Source of the DNA: Medakamo hakoo | Lineage: Eukaryota; Chlorophyta; Trebouxiophyceae; Coccomyxaceae | Length of the DNA stretch: 64,000 nucleotides | NCBI GenBank assembly: GCA_026636295.1 | Contig: CP089457.1 | Coordinates: forward strand, 248,001-312,000 | Direction: 5' to 3' | Part shown: one piece after another, positions 10,499 to 19,706 of the stretch | How positions within the stretch are numbered: the stretch's first letter is position 1 | How the letters are laid out: each line of letters opens with the position of its first letter | Position numbers and translations under genes: made by a program | The notes under the pieces: model-generated | Databases searched by the model: none | Told to the model about the DNA's origin: nothing | Seen by the model: the letters and a program-made list of their open reading frames with translations, nothing else

Positions 10499-11021
10499 GT
10501 GAGCGGACGCGTTCGCCCCCTTCTTCTTTTTCCGTGGCGTGTGTGTCTTTCCTCAATCAGTTCGGGGGTGCTTTTTGTGCGGGGTGGAGAGAGAGAGAGA
10601 GAGTTTTTCCGGGTAACAAAAAGAAAGAGACTTTTTCTTTGCCTCACAAACGGTGTGTGCGTGTGTGTGTGTGTGGGTGTGTGGGTGGGGTGTCGGTGTG
10701 TGGGTGGGCGGGGAGACGGCGGGAGGACGGCCCTCTCGTTTGCGTTCTTTTTTCTCTGCAGGCGGGGTTGGGTCGAGGCGTCGCCCGGTCCGGCGCGTCT
10801 CCGCGGCGCCCCACCCCCTCACCCAATCTATGCAGGCAGAGAGACAGATGCGGTGGTGGTGGTGTGAAAATCTTCTCTCTCTCGTTCTCTTGTTCTACAA
10901 AAACCGCGGACCCCCAGGCAGGGAGGGGGTGGCCGGAGAGGCGGCGGAGACGGACCGCGCGCCGCGAAACCCGATCGACGCGCCTTCCCACGCGACCACG
11001 ACCCTCCCTCCATCCCTTTTC
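10499..11021. other. Convergent intergenic region rich in GA, GT and CT simple repeats
   Basis: There is no supported gene between the eL19 stop and the stop of the ATP-synthase-e-like gene. It holds a (GA)n run near 10588-10602, GT-rich repeats at about 10651-10705 and CT-rich sequence near 10873-10893. It should contain both 3' UTRs. Confidence 0.6.
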
Positions 11022-11273
11022 TCAGTGATGCCCGGCGCCCGCCGCTTCGGCCGCAGCTTTGGCCTTGGCCGCGCGAGAGCGCAGCGAGGACAGGTGCCAC
11101 GACCCGTAGAGGAGGCCGACGGAGAAGGCAGACACGCGCAGGACCTGTGTTTTTTAAAGAGAGGAGGGGAAGGCGAGTGAGAACAGGGCGGAGACACGCA
11201 GGGCTGCTGGGTGGAGGCCCAGGCGAGCACAACGCACCGCGGCCAGGGTGGAGCCGCCGGAGTACGGGTGCAT
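11022..11273 (-). CDS. Mitochondrial F1Fo ATP synthase subunit e-like small protein
   Basis: Two exons (11273-11238 and 11144-11022; intron GT-AG, phase 0) encode 52 residues. The N-terminus is MHPYSGGSTLAAVLRVSAFS, followed by one hydrophobic helix with the motif GLLYGSWHLSSLRSRAAKAK and an Ala-rich tail. The Gly-x-x-Tyr-Gly helix followed by basic residues matches subunit e, an inner-membrane Fo protein that helps ATP synthase dimerise. It is shorter than known family members (70-100 residues), so a missed 5' exon or a different small membrane protein remains possible. Small size and splicing make this gene easy to miss. Confidence 0.55.
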
Positions 11274-11425
11274 CGTGTCGACGGCGACGGCGTTTTTTTC
11301 TTGTCTCGGCCGAAAAAAATGGGAGCAGTGAAGAGGGAAAGTGTGTGTGTTCCACTCAAGCTTTCTAGGCGTCGGTCGTGTGACGGGGGAGAGCCAGGGG
11401 CTACGGCCTCCTTTGCCCACACGCC
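11274..11425. promoter_or_regulatory. Short bidirectional promoter region
   Basis: 152 bp separate the start codon of the ATP-synthase-e-like gene (-) from the proposed start of the FtsHi-like gene (+). It contains A-rich and T-rich patches around 11292-11320, unusual in this GC-rich DNA. If the FtsHi start lies elsewhere the region is longer. Confidence 0.3.
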
Positions 11426-14400
11426 ATGCGGCCGGCCACCACGCCGTGCCAGCGCGGCGCCGCTCGCGCGGCAGGTGCGTTCCCGTGCGGGCGGAAGCGA
11501 GCGCGGCCCCTGACAACCGACGGGCGACGGCCAGCCGTCGTCGCGTGCATGCGTGAGAGCTCTGCGTGTCGGCCACGCCCAGTCACAGCCACGCCCTCCG
11601 ATTGGCCGCCTCCAATGCCGGGCTTGTAGCAGAGCCTGTCAAGCTCTCAGCGCACTGACGTGGGAGGCAATCCATCTGCGCCTGCTCCCACCACGACGGC
11701 CGACACCACACGACCCGACCACCTCCTCACCCTCTCTTCACTCTCTCCACCCACCACAACCCCGCCCAGCCCGCCCGCCGCTGCCGCCACGCCGCGGGCG
11801 CCTCGCCCCTCCTCGCGCCCTGGACGACTACGACGACGAAGATGGTGACTTCACGCCCGCGGCCGCCGCGCCCCCACCAAAACAGCCGGAGCCGCGGCAA
11901 GAGCGGGCACGCCCCTCCGACGGCCGCGGCCGGTCCGCCCTGGCCGCGCTCCTCTCGCCCGAGCCGGCCGTGCCGCCCGGCCCGCCCCGCCCCGCGCCCG
12001 GCCGCTTCACCCGTGCTGACTTGGCCCGCATCCGGGAGCGTGGCCCGGGCCCGGAGGACGTGGTCATGAGCATGCAGATGGAGGCGCCCCTGGACGAGAG
12101 CGAGGCCGGGAGTGGGTCGCCCGCCGGCGGTGGGTCGGACGCTGGCGCGTCCGGCGCCGCCACGCGGACCTACACCTGGGTGCCGCGCGAAGTCACGGGC
12201 GGCGCGTTCGTCAGTGAAGCCGAGCCGGCCTGGGGCGGCCCCGCCGGCGCGCGCGCCCGCCTGGGCCCGCCCCGCTCCCCGTTTGAGCTGTGGGCCGGGC
12301 TGAGGAAGCGCGACTGGACGGACGCGGCCGCGTACGACCCTGCGGCGCCGCCCTGGCGGGTGGACGTGTGGGCGGGCGGCCGGAACTGGGGGCACACGGG
12401 GTACCGTGTGCTGGTCACGCCGGACGCGGCCGCGGCCGCGCGGGCGAATGACGCGGCGGCCGCCGCGCGCGCGCGCGTGGCCGCGGCCGCTGCCGCGGCC
12501 GCCGGCCGGGGCGTGCCCGACCCGGCCGCCCTGGCCGCCCCGCCGCCGCCCGAGCCCACCCGCCCCTTTTGGGTGGACTTGCCCACGCCCGGCGTCCCCG
12601 CCTTCACGCACGACTACCTGGCCGGCGGCACGCACTCGGGCGCGGCGCGCGCAAAGCGCGTCCCCGCGACGCCCGGCTCGCCGGCCGAGGTCGGCTGGGA
12701 GCTCGTCTTCCACGCGCTCTTCACGTCGTCGGAAGCGCGGCTGGCGCCGTCCGCCGCCGCCGAACTGGCCCGCCAGGGCTGGGTGCGGCCGGGCGCCCAC
12801 CCGTACGACTGCCCGTCGGACGCGCTGATCCAGCTCAGCTGGCGCGCCGTGCCGGCCGATCCGCGCGCGGGCCCGGACCTGGGCACGCGCGTCGGCGAGC
12901 TCGCGGCCGCGGCGCGAGCCGGCGCGCCGGCGCTGGCGGCCTCCGCCTTTGTCTTCGCGGTCGTCGCCTTCTCGCTGGTCGACTCCTTCCGCAAAAAGAT
13001 GCCGCAAGACTTTCAGGAGGCGATCGAGTTTGCGCAGTCCAAGGGCCGGGCGCGCCGGGACGGGTCGACGGGCGTCACCTTTGCCGCGGTCGCGGGCGCG
13101 GACGCCGTCCTGGCCGACGTCCGCTTCATCGTCGACTTTTTGAAAGACCCGGCGTCGTACGAGGACTCGGGCGCGGTGCCGCCGAAAGGCGTCCTGCTGG
13201 AAGGCCCGCCGGGGACGGGCAAGACGCTCATCGCCAAGGCCATCGCCGGCGAGGCGGGCGTCCCCTTTTACCAAATGTCCGGCTCCGAGTTCGTGGAGGC
13301 CATCGTCGGCGTCGGCGCCGCGCGCGTGCGCGACCTGTTCAAGCGCGCGCGCGTGCAGGGCGAACCCGCCATCGTCTTCATCGACGAGGTGGACGCCCTG
13401 GGCACGCGCCGCGCGTCGCAGGGCCAGCGCCCCAACGAGGAGCGGGAGCAGACGCTCAACCAGCTGCTGACGGAGCTGGACGGCTTCACGCCCGGCACGG
13501 GCGTCGTCTTCCTGGCGGCGACCAACCGGGCCGACTTGTTGGACCCGGCGCTGCTGCGCCCCGGGCGCTTTGACCGCAAGGTCGTCGTCGGCCTGCCGGA
13601 CACGGCCGGCCGGGAAGCCATCCTCCGCGTCCACGCCTCGCGCCGGCCCCTGGCGGCGGACGTGGACCTGGCCCAACTGGCGGCCGACACGCCGGGGCTG
13701 AGCGGCGCCGAGCTGGCGTCCGTGCTGAACGAGGCCGCGCTCGCGGCCGCGCGGCGCGGGGGGAAAGCCATCGCCGCCGCGGACGTGGACGCCGCCGTCG
13801 ACCGCACGCTCTTTGGCCTGCGCCGCCCGCGGCTGCCCGCGCGCCTGGGCGCCCCGCTCGCCGCGTTCGCCGCGCACGAAGCGGGGGTGTGCGTCGTCGC
13901 GGAAGCCATCCGCGCGGCCGACGCGGCGGCCGGGCGGCGCTCCCGCCTGGAGGCCGTGGAGCGGGCGTCCATCGAACCCCGGGGCGCGACCTGGTCGCGC
14001 ACGGTCTGGGCCCGCAACCCGGACGACGACTACTTTGTGCTGACCCGGGGCCGGCTGCGGGCGCGGCTGCGCGTGCTGACGGCGGGGCTGGCGGGCGAGC
14101 GCGTGCTCGCACCGCCCGGTGAAGGCGAAGGCTCGACGTACGCGTCCGCCAACGGCTCGCTCCGGTCCGCCCTGCACCTGGCCCAGCGCGGGGTGGGCCA
14201 CTACGCGCTCGGCCTGCACAGCCCGGCCGGGCCGTCCCTGCCCGCCTTCGCCGCCCCGCCCAAGCCCCTGAAAGCCGAGGGCGAGGCCGCGGTGTACCGG
14301 GTGGCCGTCTCCCCGATCGACGGCGACGCCCTCGGCTCGGAGGGGGCGGAGACCGGCACGCTGCTGGCCTGCTTCCAGCCGGACGACCTCACACGAGACA

Positions 14401-14669
14401 CGGCCCGGGCGGCGGCGCTGTTTGCCGTGCGCCAAGCCGCCGACGACGCGGAGGCCATCCTGCGCTGCCACGCGGCCGCGCTCGGCGCCGTCCGGGACGG
14501 CCTCCTCTCCCGCGGCACGCTCACGGGCGCGGACGTCCGCGCCCTGATGGCCGCGCACCCGCCGAGTGGCGAACCTGTGTTGTCAGAGCCCATGGGGGCG
14601 GGCGGGCCGCCGCTGGGCGTGGAGCGGCCGGAGGGGCTGGACGGGCGAGTCGCGGTGGATGCTGTGTGA
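11426..14669 (+). CDS. FtsHi-like AAA+ membrane protein with a broken protease motif
   Basis: FtsH-type AAA+ ATPase, probably plastid. The main exon runs 11770-14669. I propose a first exon 11426-11474 (MRPATTPCQRGAARAA, transit-peptide-like, phase 1, GT-AG), giving 982 residues; the start is tentative. Residues ~404-420 form a membrane helix (ALAASAFVFAVVAFSLV). The AAA core is intact: Walker A GPPGTGKT (495-502), pore-loop region GSEFVEAIVGVGAARVR, Walker B VFIDEVDALG (D555, E556) and second region of homology ATNRADLLDPALLRPGRFDR. The M41 zinc motif HExGH reads HEAGV (719-723), so the second His ligand is Val. This is the hallmark of FtsHi proteins, which keep ATPase but not protease activity; plant FtsHi members serve in plastid import motors. 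No third-ligand region is recognisable after it. Confidence 0.8.
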
Positions 14670-14733
14670 GCGAAATGGATGGAAACAAAAAAAAATTCTC
14701 GGAAAAACTTTTCAACAAAAAAGAAAAACGCGC

Positions 14734-14757
14734 GCACACACACACACACACACACAC
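14734..14757 (+). repeat. (AC)n microsatellite
   Basis: Twelve AC units between the convergent FtsHi-like and YbaB genes, continuing imperfectly as CTCACACTCACACG to about 14770. It lies in the likely 3' UTR. Confidence 0.85.
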
Positions 14758-14801
14758 TCACACTCACACGCCTCCGCCCCTCTCCACCCCTCGCGCCCGG
14801 C

Positions 14802-15743
14802 TCACGCCCCCGGCACGCCCGGCAGCCCCAGGGAGGACGCCATCTCCCGCATGCGGGCTTTCATGCCGTCCACCGACTTTGTGTGCGCGTCCTTCATCGC
14901 TTCGGTGACCAGGGCGGCCAGCGCGTCCGCGCCCTGGGCGTACGCCTCCTCCGTGATGTCCACGGACCGGGGTTCCTGGGCGCCCGTCATGACGACGCGC
15001 ACGGTCTCGCAGGCGGAGTAACCCTCGAATTCAGCGCTGCAGGGTGGGTGTGTGTGTTGGGCAGGATGGTGGAAGGGGTGAGAGAGTGCCGGGCCGCGCC
15101 TCTTTTTTGTTGCCACCCACCTCCTCTCTCTGACCTCCTCCGCCCTCATCAGCAACTCTTACTTGGACAGCTCGCGCTGCACTTTCTGGGCTTCTTCCTG
15201 CGCCTTGCGCATGTTTTCCATGAGGCCGCCGATGTTGGCGAGCGGGTTGCCGCCGCCCTGTGGAGTGGGGGTGGGGATGGTTGCGGGGAGAGGGGTGAGG
15301 TGTTCGACGCGCGGGTCTAGCCACGGTGCTGTGCCAGGCGGTCCATGCGGGCCATGTGCCGTCCCCCCATCCGCTACACAAACCACGCTCAGGCATGACC
15401 TAGCATCTCTGTTTATTGCTGGCACGCTCGGATGGGGCAATGCGCGACAACGCACCTCTTTGCCGCCGCCAAACAGCGCGCGTGCGGGCGCCGGCGGCCG
15501 GCGAGCGGCTGGGGCGGCGCGGCGGCGTGGGGCGGATCTGCGTTGGGGATTTTGTGGGGATGCATGGGTTGGCCGGTCAGTCACGATACATGGTGTGCAG
15601 TTTGGAGGGCCGAGACGGCCAGGGCCCGGCGCCAGCGGGTGGCGGAGCCTGCGGGTGGCGTGCCACACGCTCGCAGGAGCGGACAGCGAATGCGGACAAG
15701 TTTTTGCTCTCTGGGGTGTCGGGCGGGCGACCGCCACCTCCAT
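14802..15743 (-). CDS. YbaB/EbfC family nucleoid-associated DNA-binding protein, probably plastid
   Basis: Small DNA-binding protein that coats bacterial or organellar nucleoids as a dimer. The exons I infer are 15743-15456, 15257-15163 and 15036-14802 (GT-AG, phases 0 and 2), 205 residues. The YbaB core spans the last two exons: NIGGLMENMRKAQEEAQKVQ (first helix), then AEFEGYSACETVRVVMTG and DITEEAYAQGADALAALVTE, ending in a helical tail. The first ~85 residues are Arg/Pro/Ala-rich without acidic clusters, fitting a transit peptide. The ATG at 15743 is the first in frame, but this segment has no homology support, so the true start may be nearer the core. Confidence 0.7.
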
Positions 15744-15967
15744 CCTCCACCACACACACAGCGTACGTCAGCGGAGTTGCGCCTGCACCCAGGCGGGTGA
15801 GCGTCGCGGACTGGAACATTACTTTCTTTTGTGGAAGGTTGAAGGGATGATGGGGGAAGAGTGCTGTGAACACGCCCGGCCGAACTTGGCCCCGCCTCAC
15901 AGACCAGCAACCTCCTTTCTCGCCCCTCCCTTCCGCCTTCCTCGCTCTCCCAACCAAGCTCGCAACC
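15744..15967. promoter_or_regulatory. Divergent upstream region of the YbaB and small membrane protein genes
   Basis: 224 bp between the two proposed start codons. A CT-rich stretch (about 15905-15955) precedes the plus-strand ATG. No specific element was recognised. Confidence 0.3.
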
Positions 15968-16747
15968 ATGTCTTCGGACTTAGCCGCCGCCATCATCTCC
16001 GTGCCCGTGTCGCTTGCGTGCGCCGCGGCCGGGCTGAGCCTGTTCAAGCTGTCCTACACGGTGCGTCGCGAGAAACACAAGCACTTTTTTTCCGAGACCG
16101 CGTCCCGGCGCTGTCCGCCTCTTTTTTGTCTCAACTGACATCACAGACGGATGTGCAGGACGCAAACCAGTCAATGATGGCAAAACAAAGTTCAGGCATG
16201 GCGTGCGGGGCGCCACATTGTGCTTCCCGCCCTCGCACAACGGCTCTATTCTCACGACGCATCCAACACTGACCCACAAATTCAGCTTCTGACCCGTTTT
16301 GTCGGCATTATTTTGTCCCTCCCGGTCCTCGGAGACCTGCTCAAGACGCGTGCGTTTGACATGGCGCGGGAGGAATGGAGGGGGCAGGAAGCATATCGAC
16401 GCTCGCGGGCTTAACTCCAGAGCTGGGCGCATCCTCGTCGCAGCAGCCGCCAGCACCACCCCCACCACAACAAAAACAGCCACCCCCACCCACCCACCCC
16501 CACCCCCGCCCCTCCCAACCCGCCTCCCTCCCCAGCCCTCGCCATCATTCTGGGCGCGTTCGAGTCTTCCCTGGGCCCCGCCGCCAAGTTCGTGCCGACC
16601 TCCACCCACTTTTTCCTCGCCGCGGTCGTGGCCGCCTTTGCCGAGCCGCGCGTCGCCCTGCCCGCCCTGCCCTTCAAGCTGCCCGCCCTGCTGGGCGGCG
16701 GCGGCCGCGCGCGCCGCGGTGCGGCCACCCCGTCCCGCCGCCGGTGA
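15968..16747 (+). CDS. Small multi-pass membrane protein, unknown (3 exons)
   Basis: Exons 15968-16060, 16286-16349 and 16536-16747 join with GT-AG introns in phases 0 and 1 to give 122 residues. Hydrophobic segments are near residues 5-25 (LAAAIISVPVSLACAAAGLS), 33-50 (TRFVGIILSLPVLGDLL), 53-66 (LAIILGAFESSLG) and 77-88 (FFLAAVVAAFA). The C-terminus is basic (GGGGRARRGAATPSRRR). The model is supported by matching phases and continuous hydrophobic character across both junctions. I do not recognise the family. A possible poly(A) signal AATAAA lies at 16872-16877, 125 bp after the stop. Confidence 0.5.
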
Positions 16748-17306
16748 AGGTGTGGAACGCGAGGCCCGGTGCCAGGGCGGGGGGGCCGCCCCCGCGCCGT
16801 GGCGCGGGGCACCCCGTCCCGCCGTCGGTGGGCAGTGCTGACGACACGAGCGGGCGAAGCCAACAAAGCCGAATAAAAAAACGAATAAGAACACTTGTTC
16901 TTGGAGAAAGAGAGAGACGACAAAAGGGAAGTTTTTTTGTTTCCTTGGCAGGGAAAGGGCGTGCCACCGTGGAGTCTCTCTCTCTCTCTCTTTCTCTCGC
17001 ATGTGAAAAAGGGAGGGAGCAGGCGGTGAGACGGAGCACGAAAGTTGCGGCGAGAGAGAAAAAAAAACGCCTTTTTCCACACCACCGCGCGCTTGTACCA
17101 TCTTTGGGAGAGGAAAGTTTCGTGTGTGTGTTACAAAAAGAAACTCACCGCGTTTCCCGGGCGCGTGGTGGGGTAGGAGGCGCGCTGCGTGCCTCCCCCC
17201 ACATCTCTTCGCGCTGGGGCGTCGCGGTGAAAGTTTTGTGTCCCCACATATCATGAATAAATTTTTTACCTCTCGTCAACCAACGCCCCTCCCGCGATGA
17301 TGCACC
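16748..17306. other. Convergent intergenic region, AT-richer than average
   Basis: No gene is supported in these 559 bp. It contains AATAAA at 16872-16877, a CT microsatellite near 16975-16998, several A or T runs and a second AATAAA near 17256. It should hold the 3' UTRs of the small membrane protein and the chalcone-isomerase-fold gene. Confidence 0.5.
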
Positions 17307-18180
17307 TCACTCCGCCAGCAGCTGGCCCAGCCCTGCAACAATGGACGCCTTCCCTTCCGCGCTCACAGGCGAGGAACCCAGGTACAGGTCGAAAAACGCG
17401 GGCGCGAACGCCTTGGACGAGATCTTGCCCAGGTCCCGCCCGCCCGCGCGCACGGCCATGCCCCCGCCCGGCGCGTTGGAAAAGGCGAGGTCGGTGCCTT
17501 TCTTAAACTCCGTCGCCTCAAACAGGGCTTCGAACGCGTCTATGGCGGCCGGGTCGCCGGCCTTGGCCAGGGCGGGCGCGAGCGTTTCGCGGACGGAGGA
17601 CAGGAAACGGCCGCGCGTCAGCAGGCCGGTCGTCACGACCACGCGCAGCGTTTTGGGGACGGCGTTGGACGTCACGGCCTTCAGGAACGCCGGGTCCGCC
17701 GCGGACTTGGCGCCGGCGGCGACTTTCTTGACGGCGGCCGGGTCGACGTACAGGCCCAGGGCGTAGACGTCGACGTTTTTAATGCCCAACAAGCGTTTGG
17801 ACCGGGCGCTGGTGTTTTTGACCAGGGCGCAGATGGATGGAGGTGGTGAGGAGAGGAGGGGGGGGGGGGCGTGCGCGACCGATCTAGCCTTTTTCCGCGC
17901 CACGCCGCGCCCCGACCTCCCTCCCTCGCACTCACCCAACACCAGCAAGCTCCGGACAGTCACGTTTGACAAGGTGGCAGTACGCGCCCGGGAAGGCCGA
18001 GCCGGTCCGTTTTTCGACGGTGGACGACGCGCGAGGCGCGCGCGGCGCCGCAGGAGGCGCAGCCTCCTTGCCCGCCGTCGTCAGGGACGCAAACAGACCG
18101 GCGTAGTGGCTGGTCGTGCGCGTGGAGGGGCCGGCCTCATCGCTGGCCGTCAGGGCGACGCCGGGACGGGTGGTGAACAT
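17307..18180 (-). CDS. Chalcone-isomerase-fold (FAP/CHI-like) protein
   Basis: Two exons (18180-17936 and 17808-17307, intron GT-AG, phase 2) give 248 residues. The junction rebuilds the conserved first strand region CPELAGVGARSKRLLGIKNVDVYALGLYVD, a strong check of the model. Later family segments are KTLRVVVTTGLLTRGRFLSS, FKKGTDLAFSNAPGGGMAV and FFDLYLGSSPVSAEGK. The N-terminal ~75 residues (MFTTRPGVALTASDEAGPS and on) may be a targeting region. The fold includes plant plastid fatty-acid-binding proteins (FAPs) and true chalcone isomerases; an alga would more likely have the FAP type. I cannot assign ligand residues confidently. It lies head to head with the Rieske oxygenase. Confidence 0.8.
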
Positions 18181-18309
18181 GTCTCCTGGCGCGCTTTTGT
18201 TTTGGACGGACGACAAAGAAAACAGAGCTTGTGTGGCAGCGACAAAAAAGCCACGCCTTGCACACACGAGCGCTCGTTTTTTTGTTGCGCAGCGAGCGGG
18301 CGCGAGCGC
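18181..18309. promoter_or_regulatory. Short bidirectional promoter region (CHI-like / Rieske oxygenase)
   Basis: 129 bp between two opposed start codons. It contains several T and A runs (for example around 18243-18250 and 18278-18285), which stand out from flanking GC-rich coding DNA. Shared regulation is possible, not shown. Confidence 0.35.
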
Positions 18310-19608
18310 ATGCTCGCCCCGCGGGCCGGGCCCGGCGCCCTCCGCCACGCCGCAACATGCGCGCGGAGCCTGGCCACTCAGGCAGCTTCACGACTGTTCG
18401 AACCCTGGCCAGACGCGGCCGCGCCGTTGGAAGACGCGAGCTCGCCGCCGCCGGCCTGGAACACGCCCGCACCCGCCGCCCACGCCGCCGAACTGGGCGC
18501 CGTCTTCTGGGGGCCGGGCGCCTGGCTCCCAGTCGCCCGGGCGTCGACCGTGTCCCAGCCCGGGGACAGGGCTGCCAGCACAGTCGCCGGCGCGCCGACC
18601 CTCACCGTCCGGGACGGCGGCGGCACGCTGCGGGCGTTCCACAACACGTGTCGCCACCAGGCCGCCCGCCTGGAGGCCGGGTGTTCCACGTCCGACCGCA
18701 TCACCTGCCCCTACCACGGCTGGACGTACGGCTTGGATGGGCGCCTGACCTCCGCGCCCGGCCTGGGCGCGTCTGGTTTCAAGGCCCGGGAGTTTGGGCT
18801 GCGACCACTGGGTGGTGGGCCGGCCGCCTTTGGCCCGTTTGTGTGGGCGCGGGTGGGCGCCGGGCCGGACGAGAGTTTTGAGGGCTGGCTGGGTGGGCGC
18901 TCGGCGCGCGCAGAGCTGGCCGACGCGCTGGGCCTGGTGGATGATGGCGCGCCGCCACCACCTCCACCCGCCGACGTGGCGGGCTTCACGCACGTCGGCG
19001 CCGAAACCTTCCCCGTCCGCGCCAACTGGAAAGTCGCCGTCGCGAATTACCTGGACGGCGGGTACCACGTCCCCGGCGGCCACCCCGCCCTGGCGGCAGG
19101 CCTGGACATGGGCACCTACACCAGCCGGCTCGTCGGGGGCGGGAGGGGAGTCGCGTCGCTGCAGACCGTGCGGGCCGCCGCGGGCGGTGAGCGCGTCGGC
19201 GCCGCCGCCGACGCGCGGCTGGCCAGCGCGCACGGCCGGCCGGCCGCGTACGCTTTCCTGTACCCGGCGACGATGATCAACCGATACGGGCCGTGGCTTG
19301 ACGCGAATGTGGTCGTCCCGACCGGGCCCGACTCCTGCCTCGTCCGGTACGACTGGTGGGTCGAAGACGGCGCGGCCGCCGAAAAGAGGGGGCGGGGCGG
19401 GGCGGCGACCCCGCTCGCCGCCCTGTTTGCCACAGACCTGGCCGCATCCGCCGCCGTCCAGGCTGAGGACACGGCGCTGTGCGAAGCCGTCCAAGCGGGC
19501 AGTGCGTCGCCAGGTGCCGTCCCTGGGCGGTACGCCAAGCGAGAAGGGTTGCTGAAACGGTTTCATGAGCTGGTGCATGGCGACCTGGCCCGGGCGGGGT
19601 TGGTGTAA
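18310..19608 (+). CDS. Choline-monooxygenase-like Rieske non-haem iron oxygenase
   Basis: Single exon, 432 residues, start MLAPRAGPGALRHAATCARS, an Arg/Ala-rich presequence. The Rieske [2Fe-2S] ligands are C114-R-H116 and C133-P-Y-H136 (FHNTCRHQ ... TCPYHGWTYG). The mononuclear iron site is in YLDGGYHVPGGH, with His253 and His258; DGGYHVP closely resembles plant choline monooxygenase, which oxidises choline to betaine aldehyde in plastids using ferredoxin. A third carboxylate ligand should lie near the C-terminus but I do not assign it. Related enzymes use carnitine or other quaternary amines, so the substrate is an inference. Other segments: NWKVAVANYLDGG and FLYPATMINRYGPWLDANVV. Confidence 0.8.
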   Translation: MLAPRAGPGALRHAATCARSLATQAASRLFEPWPDAAAPLEDASSPPPAWNTPAPAAHAAELGAVFWGPGAWLPVARASTVSQPGDRAASTVAGAPTLTVRDGGGTLRAFHNTCRHQAARLEAGCSTSDRITCPYHGWTYGLDGRLTSAPGLGASGFKAREFGLRPLGGGPAAFGPFVWARVGAGPDESFEGWLGGRSARAELADALGLVDDGAPPPPPPADVAGFTHVGAETFPVRANWKVAVANYLDGGYHVPGGHPALAAGLDMGTYTSRLVGGGRGVASLQTVRAAAGGERVGAAADARLASAHGRPAAYAFLYPATMINRYGPWLDANVVVPTGPDSCLVRYDWWVEDGAAAEKRGRGGAATPLAALFATDLAASAAVQAEDTALCEAVQAGSASPGAVPGRYAKREGLLKRFHELVHGDLARAGLV

Positions 19609-19706
19609 GCGTGGATGGAAAGAAAAAAAGGCAGGTTTCAGGGTTCTAACAAAAAAGCGCACTTCCCGTTCTCTCTCTGTCTCTCTCTCTCTGCTCTCTA
19701 CACTCT

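Noticed and set aside
16141-16273. Extra exon of the small membrane protein (TDVQDANQSMMAKQ...)
   Set aside because: The acceptor is good but no GT donor in the right phase follows, whereas joining 16060 to 16286 keeps the frame directly.
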